In this document: positions 12,148-22,574 of the stretch, piece by piece
How the letters are laid out: each line of letters opens with the position of its first letter
How positions within the stretch are numbered: the stretch's first letter is position 1
NCBI GenBank assembly: GCA_964019425.1
Contig: OZ025814.1
Coordinates: 634,001 to 698,000, forward strand
Direction: 5' to 3'
From: Flectonema sp. DT1601
Taxonomy: Eukaryota > Euglenozoa > Diplonemea > Diplonemida > Diplonemidae
Length of the DNA: 64,000 nt
Translations under genes and position numbers: made by a program
The notes under the pieces: generated by a model
Told to the model about the DNA's origin: nothing
The model's database searches: none
What the model saw: only the letters and a program-made list of their open reading frames with translations

Positions 12148-13149
12148 ATGGATAATAAATGGCTCTACACAATCTCACAGTCAGCTCATCAAGAATTCCC
12201 TGCTCGGATGTTCGTGTTTCCATATGCTGGAGCGAATCCCATTGATTTTAATATACCAGCACTGACTTCTTTGAAATTAGATATTCATGTGTTAGCCTAT
12301 CCAGGAAGAGGAAGGAGATGGAAAGAAGACAACTATTCAGACATCGAAACCATCACATCTGCGATAATAACGGAATTGAAAACTCCTTTTGGTATCGATG
12401 GCGATAAGATCCCATTTATTTTTATGGGTTATTCCATGGGTGCCTTGGTTGCTTACGAAGTCGCTCGAAAATTAAAATGTGATCACAACATTGAACCTAA
12501 ACTGATGGTGGTTATTGCGGATGAAGCTCCGCAAACTCAAAAGGCGTTCGCAAGAACAGACGTGTCAGATGAGGTTTTTAGTGAGGAACTTAGAACGATG
12601 GATTTGATCCCAAAGGAAATCCTAGATGATCCAGAGATGCTTGCAATGGCGCTTCCATCATTGAAAGCAGACATGATGATTGAAAATAACTACACATTCA
12701 CTGAAGAAAAATTATCATCACCGATCGTCGCTGTGTGTGGAACTGATGACGACAGAGTAAATGAGTCGTTAATGTCTTCGTGGGGTAGTTTAACAACTTC
12801 TTATTATGAATACGCGTCAGTTCCTGATGCTGGTCACTTGTTTTTATCAAACTCTCTTCATGCAGCTGTACTTAGAAGTGTCATCCAACGCTCAGCTACC
12901 ACACTCAACATTATAAAGTGTCCACCAAAAGGTGATGAGGAAACAATTCAAGTCAATCGAATTGAATCATCCGAGTCAGTGAAACTAGTTGGCAATTGTT
13001 GGGTGAAGTGGAATAAAGAAGGAAATATTCCAAAATTGAAACCCTCAGTATTCGACTCGAGCAGATCTCATGGACTTGGAGCTTGGTACACTGACGTTAA
13101 ACAACAGCTGCAGTTAAGGGGTATTCCTGTTGATCCATCTTGGGGATGA
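12148..13149 (+). CDS. Type II thioesterase-like alpha/beta hydrolase
   Basis: 333 residues. The first 250 match the thioesterase family of stand-alone editing or releasing enzymes that act with polyketide, fatty-acid or non-ribosomal peptide synthases (GrsT and mammalian OLAH are relatives). Visible hallmarks are FPYAGA at 24-29, the YPGRGRR loop at 51-57, the nucleophile elbow GYSMG with Ser96, the acid GTD at 198-200 and His230 in AGHLF, so the catalytic triad looks complete. Such enzymes hydrolyse acyl groups from the phosphopantetheine arm of acyl carrier domains. The last 80 residues are an extension beyond the family fold with no known motif. No synthase gene is nearby, so its partner is not shown. 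Bacterial ancestry by transfer is possible but not tested. Confidence 0.88.
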   Translation: MDNKWLYTISQSAHQEFPARMFVFPYAGANPIDFNIPALTSLKLDIHVLAYPGRGRRWKEDNYSDIETITSAIITELKTPFGIDGDKIPFIFMGYSMGALVAYEVARKLKCDHNIEPKLMVVIADEAPQTQKAFARTDVSDEVFSEELRTMDLIPKEILDDPEMLAMALPSLKADMMIENNYTFTEEKLSSPIVAVCGTDDDRVNESLMSSWGSLTTSYYEYASVPDAGHLFLSNSLHAAVLRSVIQRSATTLNIIKCPPKGDEETIQVNRIESSESVKLVGNCWVKWNKEGNIPKLKPSVFDSSRSHGLGAWYTDVKQQLQLRGIPVDPSWG

Positions 13150-13433
13150 AGCATTAAGATTTTTTCGAGAAAAAAAAAATAAAATAAATAAAACAATTGA
13201 AAAAAAAAAAAAAAAATAATTACACCAACGAAAAGTCATCTACTTACCGGATGTCGCTGTTTTGCAGAACCGTGACGACAAATCTAATATTTTTTTTTGA
13301 AGGGAACCCAAAAGTTGAGAGTATTTTCATTATGCCTCGTTAATCTTCGTTATTTTCCCATTCCAGTTTTTTTCTTCTCCCCCTCTTTTCTTTCTCTCTT
13401 TTTTTTTGTCTTATTCCTCCACACTGTATTAAC
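13150..13433. other. Intergenic spacer with pyrimidine tract
   Basis: Contains A runs near the end of the thioesterase gene and a C/T-rich tract (13365-13420) just upstream of the next ATG, as before many genes here. It may be a promoter, or a leader splice acceptor region. Confidence 0.45.
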
Positions 13434-16400
13434 ATGAACGATATCGTATCTCGAGAACGAGAAGCTGCTCTCTGCATTCAACGAGCTTACAGAGTCTTCA
13501 GTAGTAGACGGCAGAGAGAGAATTATGAAATTGAAAGACGTATCGTGTTAGAGAGTGAAACAGAAACTCATTCGATAGCAACCATCGAGTCGGCTTGGCT
13601 ACGCCATCAACGAAATGGTGTTGCCTTGGGAAGTAGTTATCTAGATGAGGATCTTGACTGCTATGCGATTATTTTACAACGTTGGATTCGTGGGGTGTTA
13701 ACTCGTATTGACGTTGAATTAATTAAAGAAAAAGTTCATAAATATGTAACAGAAATAATTAATCAAAATAACAAACCTGAACCACATCCCACTGAGACTA
13801 CGAGGACAAGAGTTGTTGCTCAGCCTCCCTTAGTAGTACCAGATCAGGTTCACTATGATCATGAGAGTGCTGAGAAACTACAAGGAGTTCTAAGAATATT
13901 GTTAGCGAAAGCGGAAGTTGCACGTCGAAGAGTTGTGAAAAGAAAATTACAACCTCAAGAACCAGCAGTGGCTTTTCCAAGTGAACTCAGTGACGTATTA
14001 CAAGTCTCTGACGGTGAAGTTGGGGCTAGTGATCAATGTGATCGCGAGACGTATGCAACAGCTAGAGCTCATACCCCACTAACTGAAGATGGCATCACTG
14101 ATGATGATGTTAGTCAAAACAAGAGATCAACAAAAGCAACTGCAGCTATTCTTATACAAAAGGTCTTCCGTGGGGTTCATGTTCGAAAATTATATCAACA
14201 AACTCATCCAACAATCATAAACAACAATCCAGAATTCGATTTGGAAGACTACGAAGCCGCAGCCGTAATTATCCAACGAGCAATTCGATCTCACTTAACG
14301 AGAAAGAAAGAACAGAAAGCCGCTGTCATAATTCAAAAACATCTTCGTGGCCATCATACTCGAAATAAAATAACAAAATTAGCAGCAGCTCTGAAACCCA
14401 ACATCAGTAATAACAAAACAAAAGAAAGATCGATAATAATAATTCAATGTTGTTTTAGGGTGTTTTTATCAAAGAAAAGAGTGAACTCACTACGACGAGA
14501 ACGTCAGTATGATAATATTGAAGATAGAGAATATGCAGCGAGAGTGATTCAAAACCTAGTTCGCTGTTACATCGCAAAAACTAAAACAACTGAATTACGA
14601 AAAGCTCGATCACTCTCAGACTGTGAAATTTCAAAAAACCAACTACGAGAATGGAATTGCATGATTGTGATCCAATGTTGCTGCATTGGATACCGAACCA
14701 GAGTAAAGCTCTCTCAGTTATACAAAAATAGATTATCACCTACGCTCATCTTACAAAAGGTTTCGAGAATGTATTTAGCAAAAAAACAATTAAATAACAT
14801 CGTCCACATCAATAATGGAAATCATTATTTATTATCAAATGCTGTGTTGACGTTACAGAGGACAGCACGCGTTTTTTTATCTAATAAAAAAATGAAAAAA
14901 CTCTCAGCAGATGTGTCCCAATACATTGAAGCTAAGATTATTACTGATCGATGTATGTGTAAAGCTGCAAAGACCCATTCACTGACACACAACTCAACAT
15001 CAGTGTTACAGCGTACTGGTAGAATGATGATTTCGAACGTATCGTTTGGTGATCAGTTTTGGAATCTCAGAATGTTAAAATTAAAATCGATAATAATAAT
15101 TCAGTGCGCAGTTCGAGTGATGACATCGAAACAACGAATGCAACGACGAAGTAACCAAACGTCTGAATACATTACTAACAACACGGATGTTGAGAATGAA
15201 CTCGTAAGTGTTCTTGATGTTAAGAAATCTGTGATCCTTATCCAACGTATTGCTGTTTCTTACAAAGTCAGAATGAATCTTTTCAACCGTCAGTCAGCTG
15301 TTGTACTGGAAGCTGTCTTGACCTTACAGCGAGTATTCAGAGTGTTCCTTAGCAAGACAGAAGTGTTTCGCATTAAAAACAAGGTTTCAAACACGACGAG
15401 CTGCAGTATTGTAACTGATAATTGTATCGTCTCAGCAGCGGAAGGATACAATACCGAAGCAACAAAGACCCATTCACTGACACGCAACTCAGCATCAGTG
15501 TTACAGCGTACTGGTAGAATGATGATTTCGAACGTATCGTTTGGTGATCAGTTTTGGAATCTCAGAATGTTAAAATTAAAATCAATAATAATAATTCAGT
15601 GCGCAGTTCGCGTGATGTCATCAAAACAACGAATGCAACGGCGAAGTAACCAAACGTCTGAATACATTACTAACAACACGGATGTTGAGAATGAACTCGT
15701 AAGTGTTCTTGATGTTAAGAAATCTGTGATCCTTATCCAACGTATTGCTGTTTCTTACAAAGTCAGAATGAATCTTTTCATCCGTCAGTCAGCTGTTGTA
15801 CTGGAAGCTGTCTTGACCTTACAGCGAGTATTCAGAGTGTTCCTTAGTAAGACAGAAGTGTTTCGCATTAAAAACAAGGTTTCAAACACGACGAGCTGCA
15901 GTATTGTAACTGATAATTGTATCGTCTCAGCAGCGGAAGGATACAATACCGAAGCAACAAAGACCCATTCACTGACACACAACTCAACATCAGTGTTACA
16001 GCGTACTGGTAGAATGATGATTTCGAACGTATCGTTTGGTGATCAGTTTTGGAATCTCAGAATGTTAAAATTAAAATCGATAATAATAATTCAGTGCGCA
16101 GTTCGAGTGATGACATCAAAACAACGAATGCAACGACGAAGTAACCAAACGTCTGAATACATTACTAACAACACGGATGTTGAGAATGAACTCGTAAGTG
16201 TTCTTGATGTTAAGAAATCTGTGATCCTTATCCAACGTATTGCTGTTTCTTACAAAGTCAGAATGAATCTTTTCATCCGTCAGTCAGCTGTTGTACTGGA
16301 AGCTGTTTTGACCTTACAGCGAGTATTCAGAATGTGCCTTAGTAAGGCAGAAGTGTTTCGTACTCTACAACAGCATGTCCAGACACTTCAACGAGTTGGT

Positions 16401-19400
16401 CGAATGTACATCACCTGCAATGATCTTTCAGTTGGTTGGAACGGACGTTCTAAAAGAGCGAAACAGATCTCCAGCTGCATAGTAATTCAGTCTGCTGTTA
16501 GAACGTATCTCTCACGGCTTTCCTATTTAGAGAAGAGGCTGAAGACTACTCGGTATATTATTGACAAGTTAGAAAGGGAGAACATTACGTACAAAACTAC
16601 AAACACCATTCCAGAACGAGGAAGGTATTCCACACACAGAGATAGTGCAGCAGTCCGAATTCAAAGTCCAGCACGAGGAATGCTCGCACGTGACAACTAC
16701 CATACGAAAAGAACCAAAACACACAAAGCTATTCATTCCAGTAGATCATTAGAAAACACTCGGGATAGAGCGGCGGTACGAATTCAAAGCCCTGTAAAAG
16801 GCATGGTTGAAAGAAGTAAATATTCTATTAAGAAACACGAAACCCTCAAGTCAATCCACACCGACAGACAACTAGAAACCGAACGAGACATCGCTGCTGT
16901 TCGTATTCAAAGTCCTACAAGAGGAATGATTGAAAGAGAAGTCTTCTCTGTTAAGAAATATAACATCGACGAGTCTATCCACTCAAGTAGAACTTTAGAA
17001 ACATCACAAGACAAGGCTGCTGTTCGTATTCAAAGTCCTGTGAGAGGAATGATTGAAAGAGAAGTCTTCTCTGGTAAGAAACATAATGCACACGAAGCAA
17101 TCCATTCCAGCAGAACATTAGAAAACACTCGAGACAGGGCTGCTGTTAGAATCCAAAGTCCAACAAGAGGAATGATTGAAAGAGGACACTACTCAACAGT
17201 GAAGTCAAAAACACAAAAGTCGATCCACACCAGCAGACAGTTAGAAACCACCAGAGATGTTGCAGCTCTTCGTATTCAAAGTCCAGTGAGGGGAATGATT
17301 GAAAGAGAAAAGTACTCAGCAACTAATAACCAAACACGAGAATCAATTCATTCTAACAGACAGTTAGAAAACACTGAAGACACTGCAGCTGTCCGAATTC
17401 AAAGCCCAGTAAGAGGAATGATTAATAGAATAAAGTACAGTGATATCAAAAGCACCGCAGCCAAGTCAATCCACGACTCTCGAATTCAAGAAAATGAACT
17501 CGAATTGTCAGGCAACCTCTCTAAACAACAAGCAGCGATAATAATACAGCGAACCATTAGGAGAGGGAAATCAGTTGACAAGTACTCAAAGTTAAAGAAA
17601 GACCTGGAAAATAAAATTCTTTTAAAGTTACAGACAGAAACCAAAACTGATCGCGCAAGCGTAATAATTCAAACAGCTGTACGTAGAATGCTTTGTCGTC
17701 TATCATATAGATTACTACTACAGAGACAATTTAAATACATTAAAGAGCGTGCATCATCGGAAAACAACCGAATACGTGATACTGCCGTAGTGGTACTTCA
17801 GTTGTTATTCAGAAAAACCCTTGCGAAAATGTTGTTTAATCATGAGAAGGACGTTGCGACTATTCACGTTAAGCATCTTCTCAAAAGAGAAAACTTATAT
17901 TACTCTTCTGCGATTATTATTCAGAAGTGTTGTCGGAAGTATCTTGCGAAGTCGGTTTTAGTGGTATTCCGAAATCAATATCGTGAAAACGACTATCAAA
18001 GAGCTGTGAATGACAATATTATATTACCTGAAAATAGTAATCGGGTGGCCATTACTCGCGAATACTTCGAACACACGGAAATAGTTGGAAGTGGACTTCT
18101 AATAAATTTAGAGCAATCATTCAGAATACAGCTGTTCCAATACGAAGACCTGATAAGATCTGTGGATCTACAAGAAACATTTATCAGAAGTGAAATTATT
18201 CACCTTCATCAAAAAGAGTTACAATCGTTGTCGTCTGCAACGGGAAGGCTTAGCGCTCATCGTGAGGATGCAAATTATAAGATGTTGTCTTCACTTCGAT
18301 CACAGTATGAGTTAATGTCTGTGAATCCAACGACAAAGAAATGTTCCGCAATCATGAGATCTATGGAAAAAGAACTCCTCTCTGCTGTTGATAATCACAG
18401 CTGTATCGGAATGCAAATCAGAAATATGTCTCATCGCCTTGAAACAGATATCACAATAGATGAAAGAACAGCAGCTCGTTTAAAGTTCGAAAGGAAAGTT
18501 ATATCTGAGGACTTAGTGTCCCTGGAGATGTTTCAAAAATCACTTCATCAGCTCATCAAACACGTTAATGAACTTCGTAAACACATTCCGAGTGAACCAG
18601 TCCCACCTTCATCTGTCGAATTAAATGTAAAATCCAACCCAAGAAGATCAATACGCGACATAAGATCTCAACTACTACTAGCAAAACGTAATCGTGATGA
18701 CGCGACTAGAACATTATCGAAGTTAGATAGTCGAATTGTGAGTCTACAGGGAATCGAACATGATACTATAACGTCACCTAGTGAATTAATGAGCAATCAA
18801 TTCTTGTATAGTCGTACGACAAGTGCCCTGAGATCAGTTATAGCAGACGAGGCAGTCTATCGTTCTCTTTTGTATTGGAATTGGTGTGATACTAGTAACT
18901 TGTTAGGGATTGTTGTCGAACAGGAGAGTGATACTCGAAATATTATTGTTGATTTGTTTTATCGAAGTTATCCTAATGTTGAAATACCGTCATCACCTCT
19001 ATTTGTACCAACACCACCGTCACCAAGTAATTGTAGATATAGAAGGACTGGTTCTGTTTTTAAAAAGACTTTTCCTTTTCGAATAAACGACATCAGTATG
19101 CCGTCTCCACAATCGAAGATTCAACCATTAGAAACACCACCTTATGTTGTTAGTGAAACAGATCCAACGATATTAGCATTTTGTAAATTAACGTATGCTG
19201 TGGTCTATCCATTTGTGAGTCCGGTGTATAGTTCTCAATTTCCATTTTATATTGAGAGGAATTTTGTTTTTTCAGATTCTGAAATTGTAAGTACGAGACC
19301 AGCTTGGGTGGCTTGTACAGACACTAAGGTTGAGATTCCACAACGGTTTTGTAGATATTGCAGTGAGTATCCTTTTGTAAGAAAAATGAAACGTGTTGTG

Positions 19401-21698
19401 AGTACTGAAAAACACAGTTATTCAAAACAATATCCTTTTATAAGAAATCAAAAATTCGTATTGGACTTCACTGATTCTGTTTGTGAAAGTTTTACCTACA
19501 AGGAATACTCTCCCACTCCCGACACTGATGTGAGAGTTCCATCTGGATACAGACATAGCTATCCATTTGTTGAAACTGTTGACCCTTCAGCACGCAACTG
19601 CAAATATAAATCAGAGTGGCCATTTGCCGTCACTCATGGCAGTGATGGAAGTCTTTTATTTTCTCGTCGGGCTTTGTCAGATTCCGGTGGGAGTGGGGAA
19701 TTGACTACGCTAGAATCTCCAACTTATCCCTCATGTCTGTATACTGAAAGACGTTCCGATTCAAATATATATCCTGGGGTGTGTTATGAAAAGGGCTCAT
19801 GGCAGTTTCCAACAGATACTTGTGTTAGAATTCCTGTTTCTTACATTGACACTTTTCCCTTTACTTTGTATACTGAAAAACCCAAAGTCCACTTTGATGA
19901 TGTGACCGAGTCTAAATCCTCCACAGAGATGCTTATTCTCGCAGAAACTCGTTTAGTTGCACATCAAACTCGAGAATCCGATCATCGAGGAATTATCAAC
20001 GAAGATGAGAATCGAGTGAGAATCGAACTTGACACACAGAGTCGTGAGAAACAAGCTTCTGTTCGTCTTGATAATGATAAAAAATTAATTCATGCGAGAA
20101 GACGAATTGCATGGGATAACCAGTCAACAACAGACACAGTGTACACAAGATACACTCAGAAACATACTCCACACCAACGAATCCAAAAAAATTTACAAGT
20201 ATTAGAAGATCGTAGAAAACAACATTGGGATAAAGCAGACCAGTTCAATTCCCCCTCGAGTTCAAAAAGGATGTCTCCGATAGAAGTTAGGGAGCAGATT
20301 GTAGCTTCTTGTTTATCTCATGCTGTGTCGGGATTGATTCGCAAAGAGTCAACGACCATAAACACTTTGGTAGTAGAACAGGCTATCGCTTTATTACAAT
20401 CAATCCCTCACATGCATTCTGAATTTTTCGATATTTTTATTAGAAATTGGGAAGTGCTTTTAAACTCTACAATGCAAGATTTAAACATCGTCGAAGGCTT
20501 CACTTCTATCGAAGCATTGCCATCTAAAGAGGCAAGTGAACTACCAACTTGGGGATCGAGTACTTTTTCACAACCAAAACAACTACGTCATCAACTATTC
20601 TCTGATCCATCTGTTCTGATAGTATTAGCAAGTCATCATTATACAGATATGGAAGACCTTAAACAACTTCTTTGTAACATTGCTCGCTCGTTAATGAAGA
20701 TTGACGATCTTTTACACGGATCGAGGAGAAATCGTGAGGTAAGTCACTTATTCAGTAAATGGGATGCTCACAGTCAGGGATCTTTAAAGAAAAAAGAGTT
20801 CAAGGCAATTTTAAAATTAGTAATCCAAGACTTGGATGTGTCTTCAGCTGATGTCGATGTTGTGGTATCCTGTCCTGGAGAACGAGTTTATCTACATAAT
20901 GTTCATGCGGTTTTGGGAGAAGTGTTTCAGGGACAGTTAAGGAATAGCAATCCAGCAGTGTTTTCAAAGGTAGTGCAGCTATTTAGAGATCAACTGTCAG
21001 AAATTAGTGTTCACAGACGTCGATCTGGCGACACTCTATGCATACCTCGAATGAGAAGAGCCAAAGCAGCAGCCGCAGCAGTGGACGCAGAACTTCACAT
21101 GCTAGACGAGAATGCTCTCCTACCTCTTTATGACATACAACCTTGGAAGGATATTGATCTCATAGCAAAACCTTTATGTCGTTTGTTAGGTTTGCCAGAA
21201 CCTGTCGTATCACTTCGTGAAACAGAGGCAGCTGATGGTATGATTTATTGGGGGCTTTTAATTGATTATATTAAAGTACACGGAAGACAATTATCACAAG
21301 AAATTAGAACCTTCTCGTGGGCTTCTGTATCGGTCACCTCACTTGTTAAAGTTCACGAGGATCTATTGAATGTGGATATCGATCCAAGTCAATTATTAAT
21401 AACGTCACCAACACTTGCTACGTTACTACGATGGGCGTCAGCAGCTTGTAGAGTTTGTTTAGCTGAACACGGAATGGAACCTGTTGACATAGTTTGGGGA
21501 GGTAAGGGAATGCCTTCACTTTCATACGCTCATCCCTCATTGTCAGATGACGGTATCGAGTCTTCGGCGAGAGCGAAGTCACTTTTAATTCGAAGACTTG
21601 GATCAGAGTTATTCAAACCAAGTCATTCTCATCAACAGAAGTTCTCACCAACACCTCCTCCAGCCAAGGCGGCAGCACCGATTGCGACAGACATGTAG
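13434..21698 (+). CDS. Giant IQ-repeat protein with YPF repeats, EF-hand and dynein-stalk-like C-terminus
   Basis: 2754 residues in one uninterrupted exon. About 36 IQ-type motifs can be counted between residues 8 and 1520; the first is CIQRAYRVFSSRR. Residues 511-976 are a 165-residue block with four IQ-like motifs repeated 2.8 times, nearly identical at the DNA level. Residues 1067-1355 hold seven 41-residue repeats built on IQSPxRGMxxRxxY. Residues about 1870-2150 carry at least eight Y/F/W-P-F motifs (YPFV, FPFY, WPFA). An EF-hand-like loop, DAHSQGSLKKKE, lies near 2445. The last 200 residues include a helix LATLLRWASAACRVCLAEHG in a setting like the dynein stalk base and MTBD. IQ motifs usually bind calmodulin-like light chains. 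A role as a long cytoskeletal or axonemal scaffold is inferred. It shares its general plan with the gene at 3129. Confidence 0.88.
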   Translation: MNDIVSREREAALCIQRAYRVFSSRRQRENYEIERRIVLESETETHSIATIESAWLRHQRNGVALGSSYLDEDLDCYAIILQRWIRGVLTRIDVELIKEKVHKYVTEIINQNNKPEPHPTETTRTRVVAQPPLVVPDQVHYDHESAEKLQGVLRILLAKAEVARRRVVKRKLQPQEPAVAFPSELSDVLQVSDGEVGASDQCDRETYATARAHTPLTEDGITDDDVSQNKRSTKATAAILIQKVFRGVHVRKLYQQTHPTIINNNPEFDLEDYEAAAVIIQRAIRSHLTRKKEQKAAVIIQKHLRGHHTRNKITKLAAALKPNISNNKTKERSIIIIQCCFRVFLSKKRVNSLRRERQYDNIEDREYAARVIQNLVRCYIAKTKTTELRKARSLSDCEISKNQLREWNCMIVIQCCCIGYRTRVKLSQLYKNRLSPTLILQKVSRMYLAKKQLNNIVHINNGNHYLLSNAVLTLQRTARVFLSNKKMKKLSADVSQYIEAKIITDRCMCKAAKTHSLTHNSTSVLQRTGRMMISNVSFGDQFWNLRMLKLKSIIIIQCAVRVMTSKQRMQRRSNQTSEYITNNTDVENELVSVLDVKKSVILIQRIAVSYKVRMNLFNRQSAVVLEAVLTLQRVFRVFLSKTEVFRIKNKVSNTTSCSIVTDNCIVSAAEGYNTEATKTHSLTRNSASVLQRTGRMMISNVSFGDQFWNLRMLKLKSIIIIQCAVRVMSSKQRMQRRSNQTSEYITNNTDVENELVSVLDVKKSVILIQRIAVSYKVRMNLFIRQSAVVLEAVLTLQRVFRVFLSKTEVFRIKNKVSNTTSCSIVTDNCIVSAAEGYNTEATKTHSLTHNSTSVLQRTGRMMISNVSFGDQFWNLRMLKLKSIIIIQCAVRVMTSKQRMQRRSNQTSEYITNNTDVENELVSVLDVKKSVILIQRIAVSYKVRMNLFIRQSAVVLEAVLTLQRVFRMCLSKAEVFRTLQQHVQTLQRVGRMYITCNDLSVGWNGRSKRAKQISSCIVIQSAVRTYLSRLSYLEKRLKTTRYIIDKLERENITYKTTNTIPERGRYSTHRDSAAVRIQSPARGMLARDNYHTKRTKTHKAIHSSRSLENTRDRAAVRIQSPVKGMVERSKYSIKKHETLKSIHTDRQLETERDIAAVRIQSPTRGMIEREVFSVKKYNIDESIHSSRTLETSQDKAAVRIQSPVRGMIEREVFSGKKHNAHEAIHSSRTLENTRDRAAVRIQSPTRGMIERGHYSTVKSKTQKSIHTSRQLETTRDVAALRIQSPVRGMIEREKYSATNNQTRESIHSNRQLENTEDTAAVRIQSPVRGMINRIKYSDIKSTAAKSIHDSRIQENELELSGNLSKQQAAIIIQRTIRRGKSVDKYSKLKKDLENKILLKLQTETKTDRASVIIQTAVRRMLCRLSYRLLLQRQFKYIKERASSENNRIRDTAVVVLQLLFRKTLAKMLFNHEKDVATIHVKHLLKRENLYYSSAIIIQKCCRKYLAKSVLVVFRNQYRENDYQRAVNDNIILPENSNRVAITREYFEHTEIVGSGLLINLEQSFRIQLFQYEDLIRSVDLQETFIRSEIIHLHQKELQSLSSATGRLSAHREDANYKMLSSLRSQYELMSVNPTTKKCSAIMRSMEKELLSAVDNHSCIGMQIRNMSHRLETDITIDERTAARLKFERKVISEDLVSLEMFQKSLHQLIKHVNELRKHIPSEPVPPSSVELNVKSNPRRSIRDIRSQLLLAKRNRDDATRTLSKLDSRIVSLQGIEHDTITSPSELMSNQFLYSRTTSALRSVIADEAVYRSLLYWNWCDTSNLLGIVVEQESDTRNIIVDLFYRSYPNVEIPSSPLFVPTPPSPSNCRYRRTGSVFKKTFPFRINDISMPSPQSKIQPLETPPYVVSETDPTILAFCKLTYAVVYPFVSPVYSSQFPFYIERNFVFSDSEIVSTRPAWVACTDTKVEIPQRFCRYCSEYPFVRKMKRVVSTEKHSYSKQYPFIRNQKFVLDFTDSVCESFTYKEYSPTPDTDVRVPSGYRHSYPFVETVDPSARNCKYKSEWPFAVTHGSDGSLLFSRRALSDSGGSGELTTLESPTYPSCLYTERRSDSNIYPGVCYEKGSWQFPTDTCVRIPVSYIDTFPFTLYTEKPKVHFDDVTESKSSTEMLILAETRLVAHQTRESDHRGIINEDENRVRIELDTQSREKQASVRLDNDKKLIHARRRIAWDNQSTTDTVYTRYTQKHTPHQRIQKNLQVLEDRRKQHWDKADQFNSPSSSKRMSPIEVREQIVASCLSHAVSGLIRKESTTINTLVVEQAIALLQSIPHMHSEFFDIFIRNWEVLLNSTMQDLNIVEGFTSIEALPSKEASELPTWGSSTFSQPKQLRHQLFSDPSVLIVLASHHYTDMEDLKQLLCNIARSLMKIDDLLHGSRRNREVSHLFSKWDAHSQGSLKKKEFKAILKLVIQDLDVSSADVDVVVSCPGERVYLHNVHAVLGEVFQGQLRNSNPAVFSKVVQLFRDQLSEISVHRRRSGDTLCIPRMRRAKAAAAAVDAELHMLDENALLPLYDIQPWKDIDLIAKPLCRLLGLPEPVVSLRETEAADGMIYWGLLIDYIKVHGRQLSQEIRTFSWASVSVTSLVKVHEDLLNVDIDPSQLLITSPTLATLLRWASAACRVCLAEHGMEPVDIVWGGKGMPSLSYAHPSLSDDGIESSARAKSLLIRRLGSELFKPSHSHQQKFSPTPPPAKAAAPIATDM
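14968..16362 (+). repeat. 495-bp intragenic tandem repeat, 2.8 copies
   Basis: Copies start at about 14968, 15463 and 15958; the third is cut near 16362, where the sequence diverges. The spacing is exactly 495 bp (165 codons), so the frame is kept. The copies differ at only a few positions, which implies a very recent expansion or ongoing gene conversion. Confidence 0.95.
16632..17497 (+). repeat. 123-bp (41-residue) coding tandem repeat, seven copies
   Basis: Each unit encodes AAVRIQSPxRGMIER, a basic spacer, then SIHSSRxLENT-like residues. Spacing is 123 bp. Copies are diverged at the DNA level but the IQ core is kept in all seven. Confidence 0.93.
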
Positions 21699-22574
21699 TC
21701 TGCGTTTTTTCCTGTCCTATTTTTAACTCGTGTTAACTGTTTATTTATTTTATCCCTTTTTTATAATAGTCGGGAATGTCGTTATTGTTTTACACGTTGT
21801 TTCTGACTGCTTGTCTTGCTGTACTTTTACGGTTTGTCTGTTTCGCGGCAGTTCATCTCCTGTTGTGTTGTCTTTTGATGATCTTTTTGAACTGTTTTTT
21901 CTGGTTTGTTTGTCTTACGAAAGTGCTCTTATAGAGTGTTTTAATGACCTCTGACTGCTTAGTTGTTGTGCGCGTGTCGTTATTTCTTTTTTTCGTTGTA
22001 TTATTAATTGGAGGTGACGCCATTTTGAACTGCTTTTCTGGTTTTGGTTGTCCTTGCGGCAGTTCTCTCCTTTTAACGCGTTGTCTTGGTATGCTTTCCA
22101 GTCTTGCTTGTGGTAGTACTCTCAGTTAGTCGAATCGTGTGATTGTGTCTTCCTTGAGCATATGTTGAGTTATCAAATATTTTTTTACACTTTTTATTTT
22201 TTACTCTGAGATTAGATTCAAACTACTTCTGCAGTATTGGCGATCTTCTCTTTGAGCGTCCTTCGTCCTTCAGCTGGTTGGACTCGCTAACTAAGCAATT
22301 ATTAAAATTTGCTCTGTCTAATAGCAGTGCGCAAATGTCATTTACAAAAATATTAGTATCCTCCTCTCACTTTATTTTTTTTTTGAATATTTTTTTTTAC
22401 CTGCAATGTTCTCAGAAAAAAAAAAAATAAAATTTTTCAATTTTTTTTTTTTTTTTTTTTGCAATGATATTCTTGAATTCACGATGTTAGTCACCAATAC
22501 ATGTTTATTGTTTTAGTTTTTTTATATTCATCTTTTCAGATTATAACAACTAATAAAAAAAAAAAATCAAAATA
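21699..22574. other. Long intergenic spacer
   Basis: GT/T-rich on the + strand. Two motifs recur in diverged form: a GCGGCAGTTC-TCTCCT segment (21847 and 22058) and TTTGAACTG-TTTTCTGGTTT (21886 and 22024), so part of the spacer may be an old duplication. Poly-A and poly-T tracts lie at 22418-22460. The end (22530-22560) has a CTTTTCAG acceptor-like site followed by A-rich leader before the next ATG. Open frames here are short and unconvincing. Confidence 0.5.
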
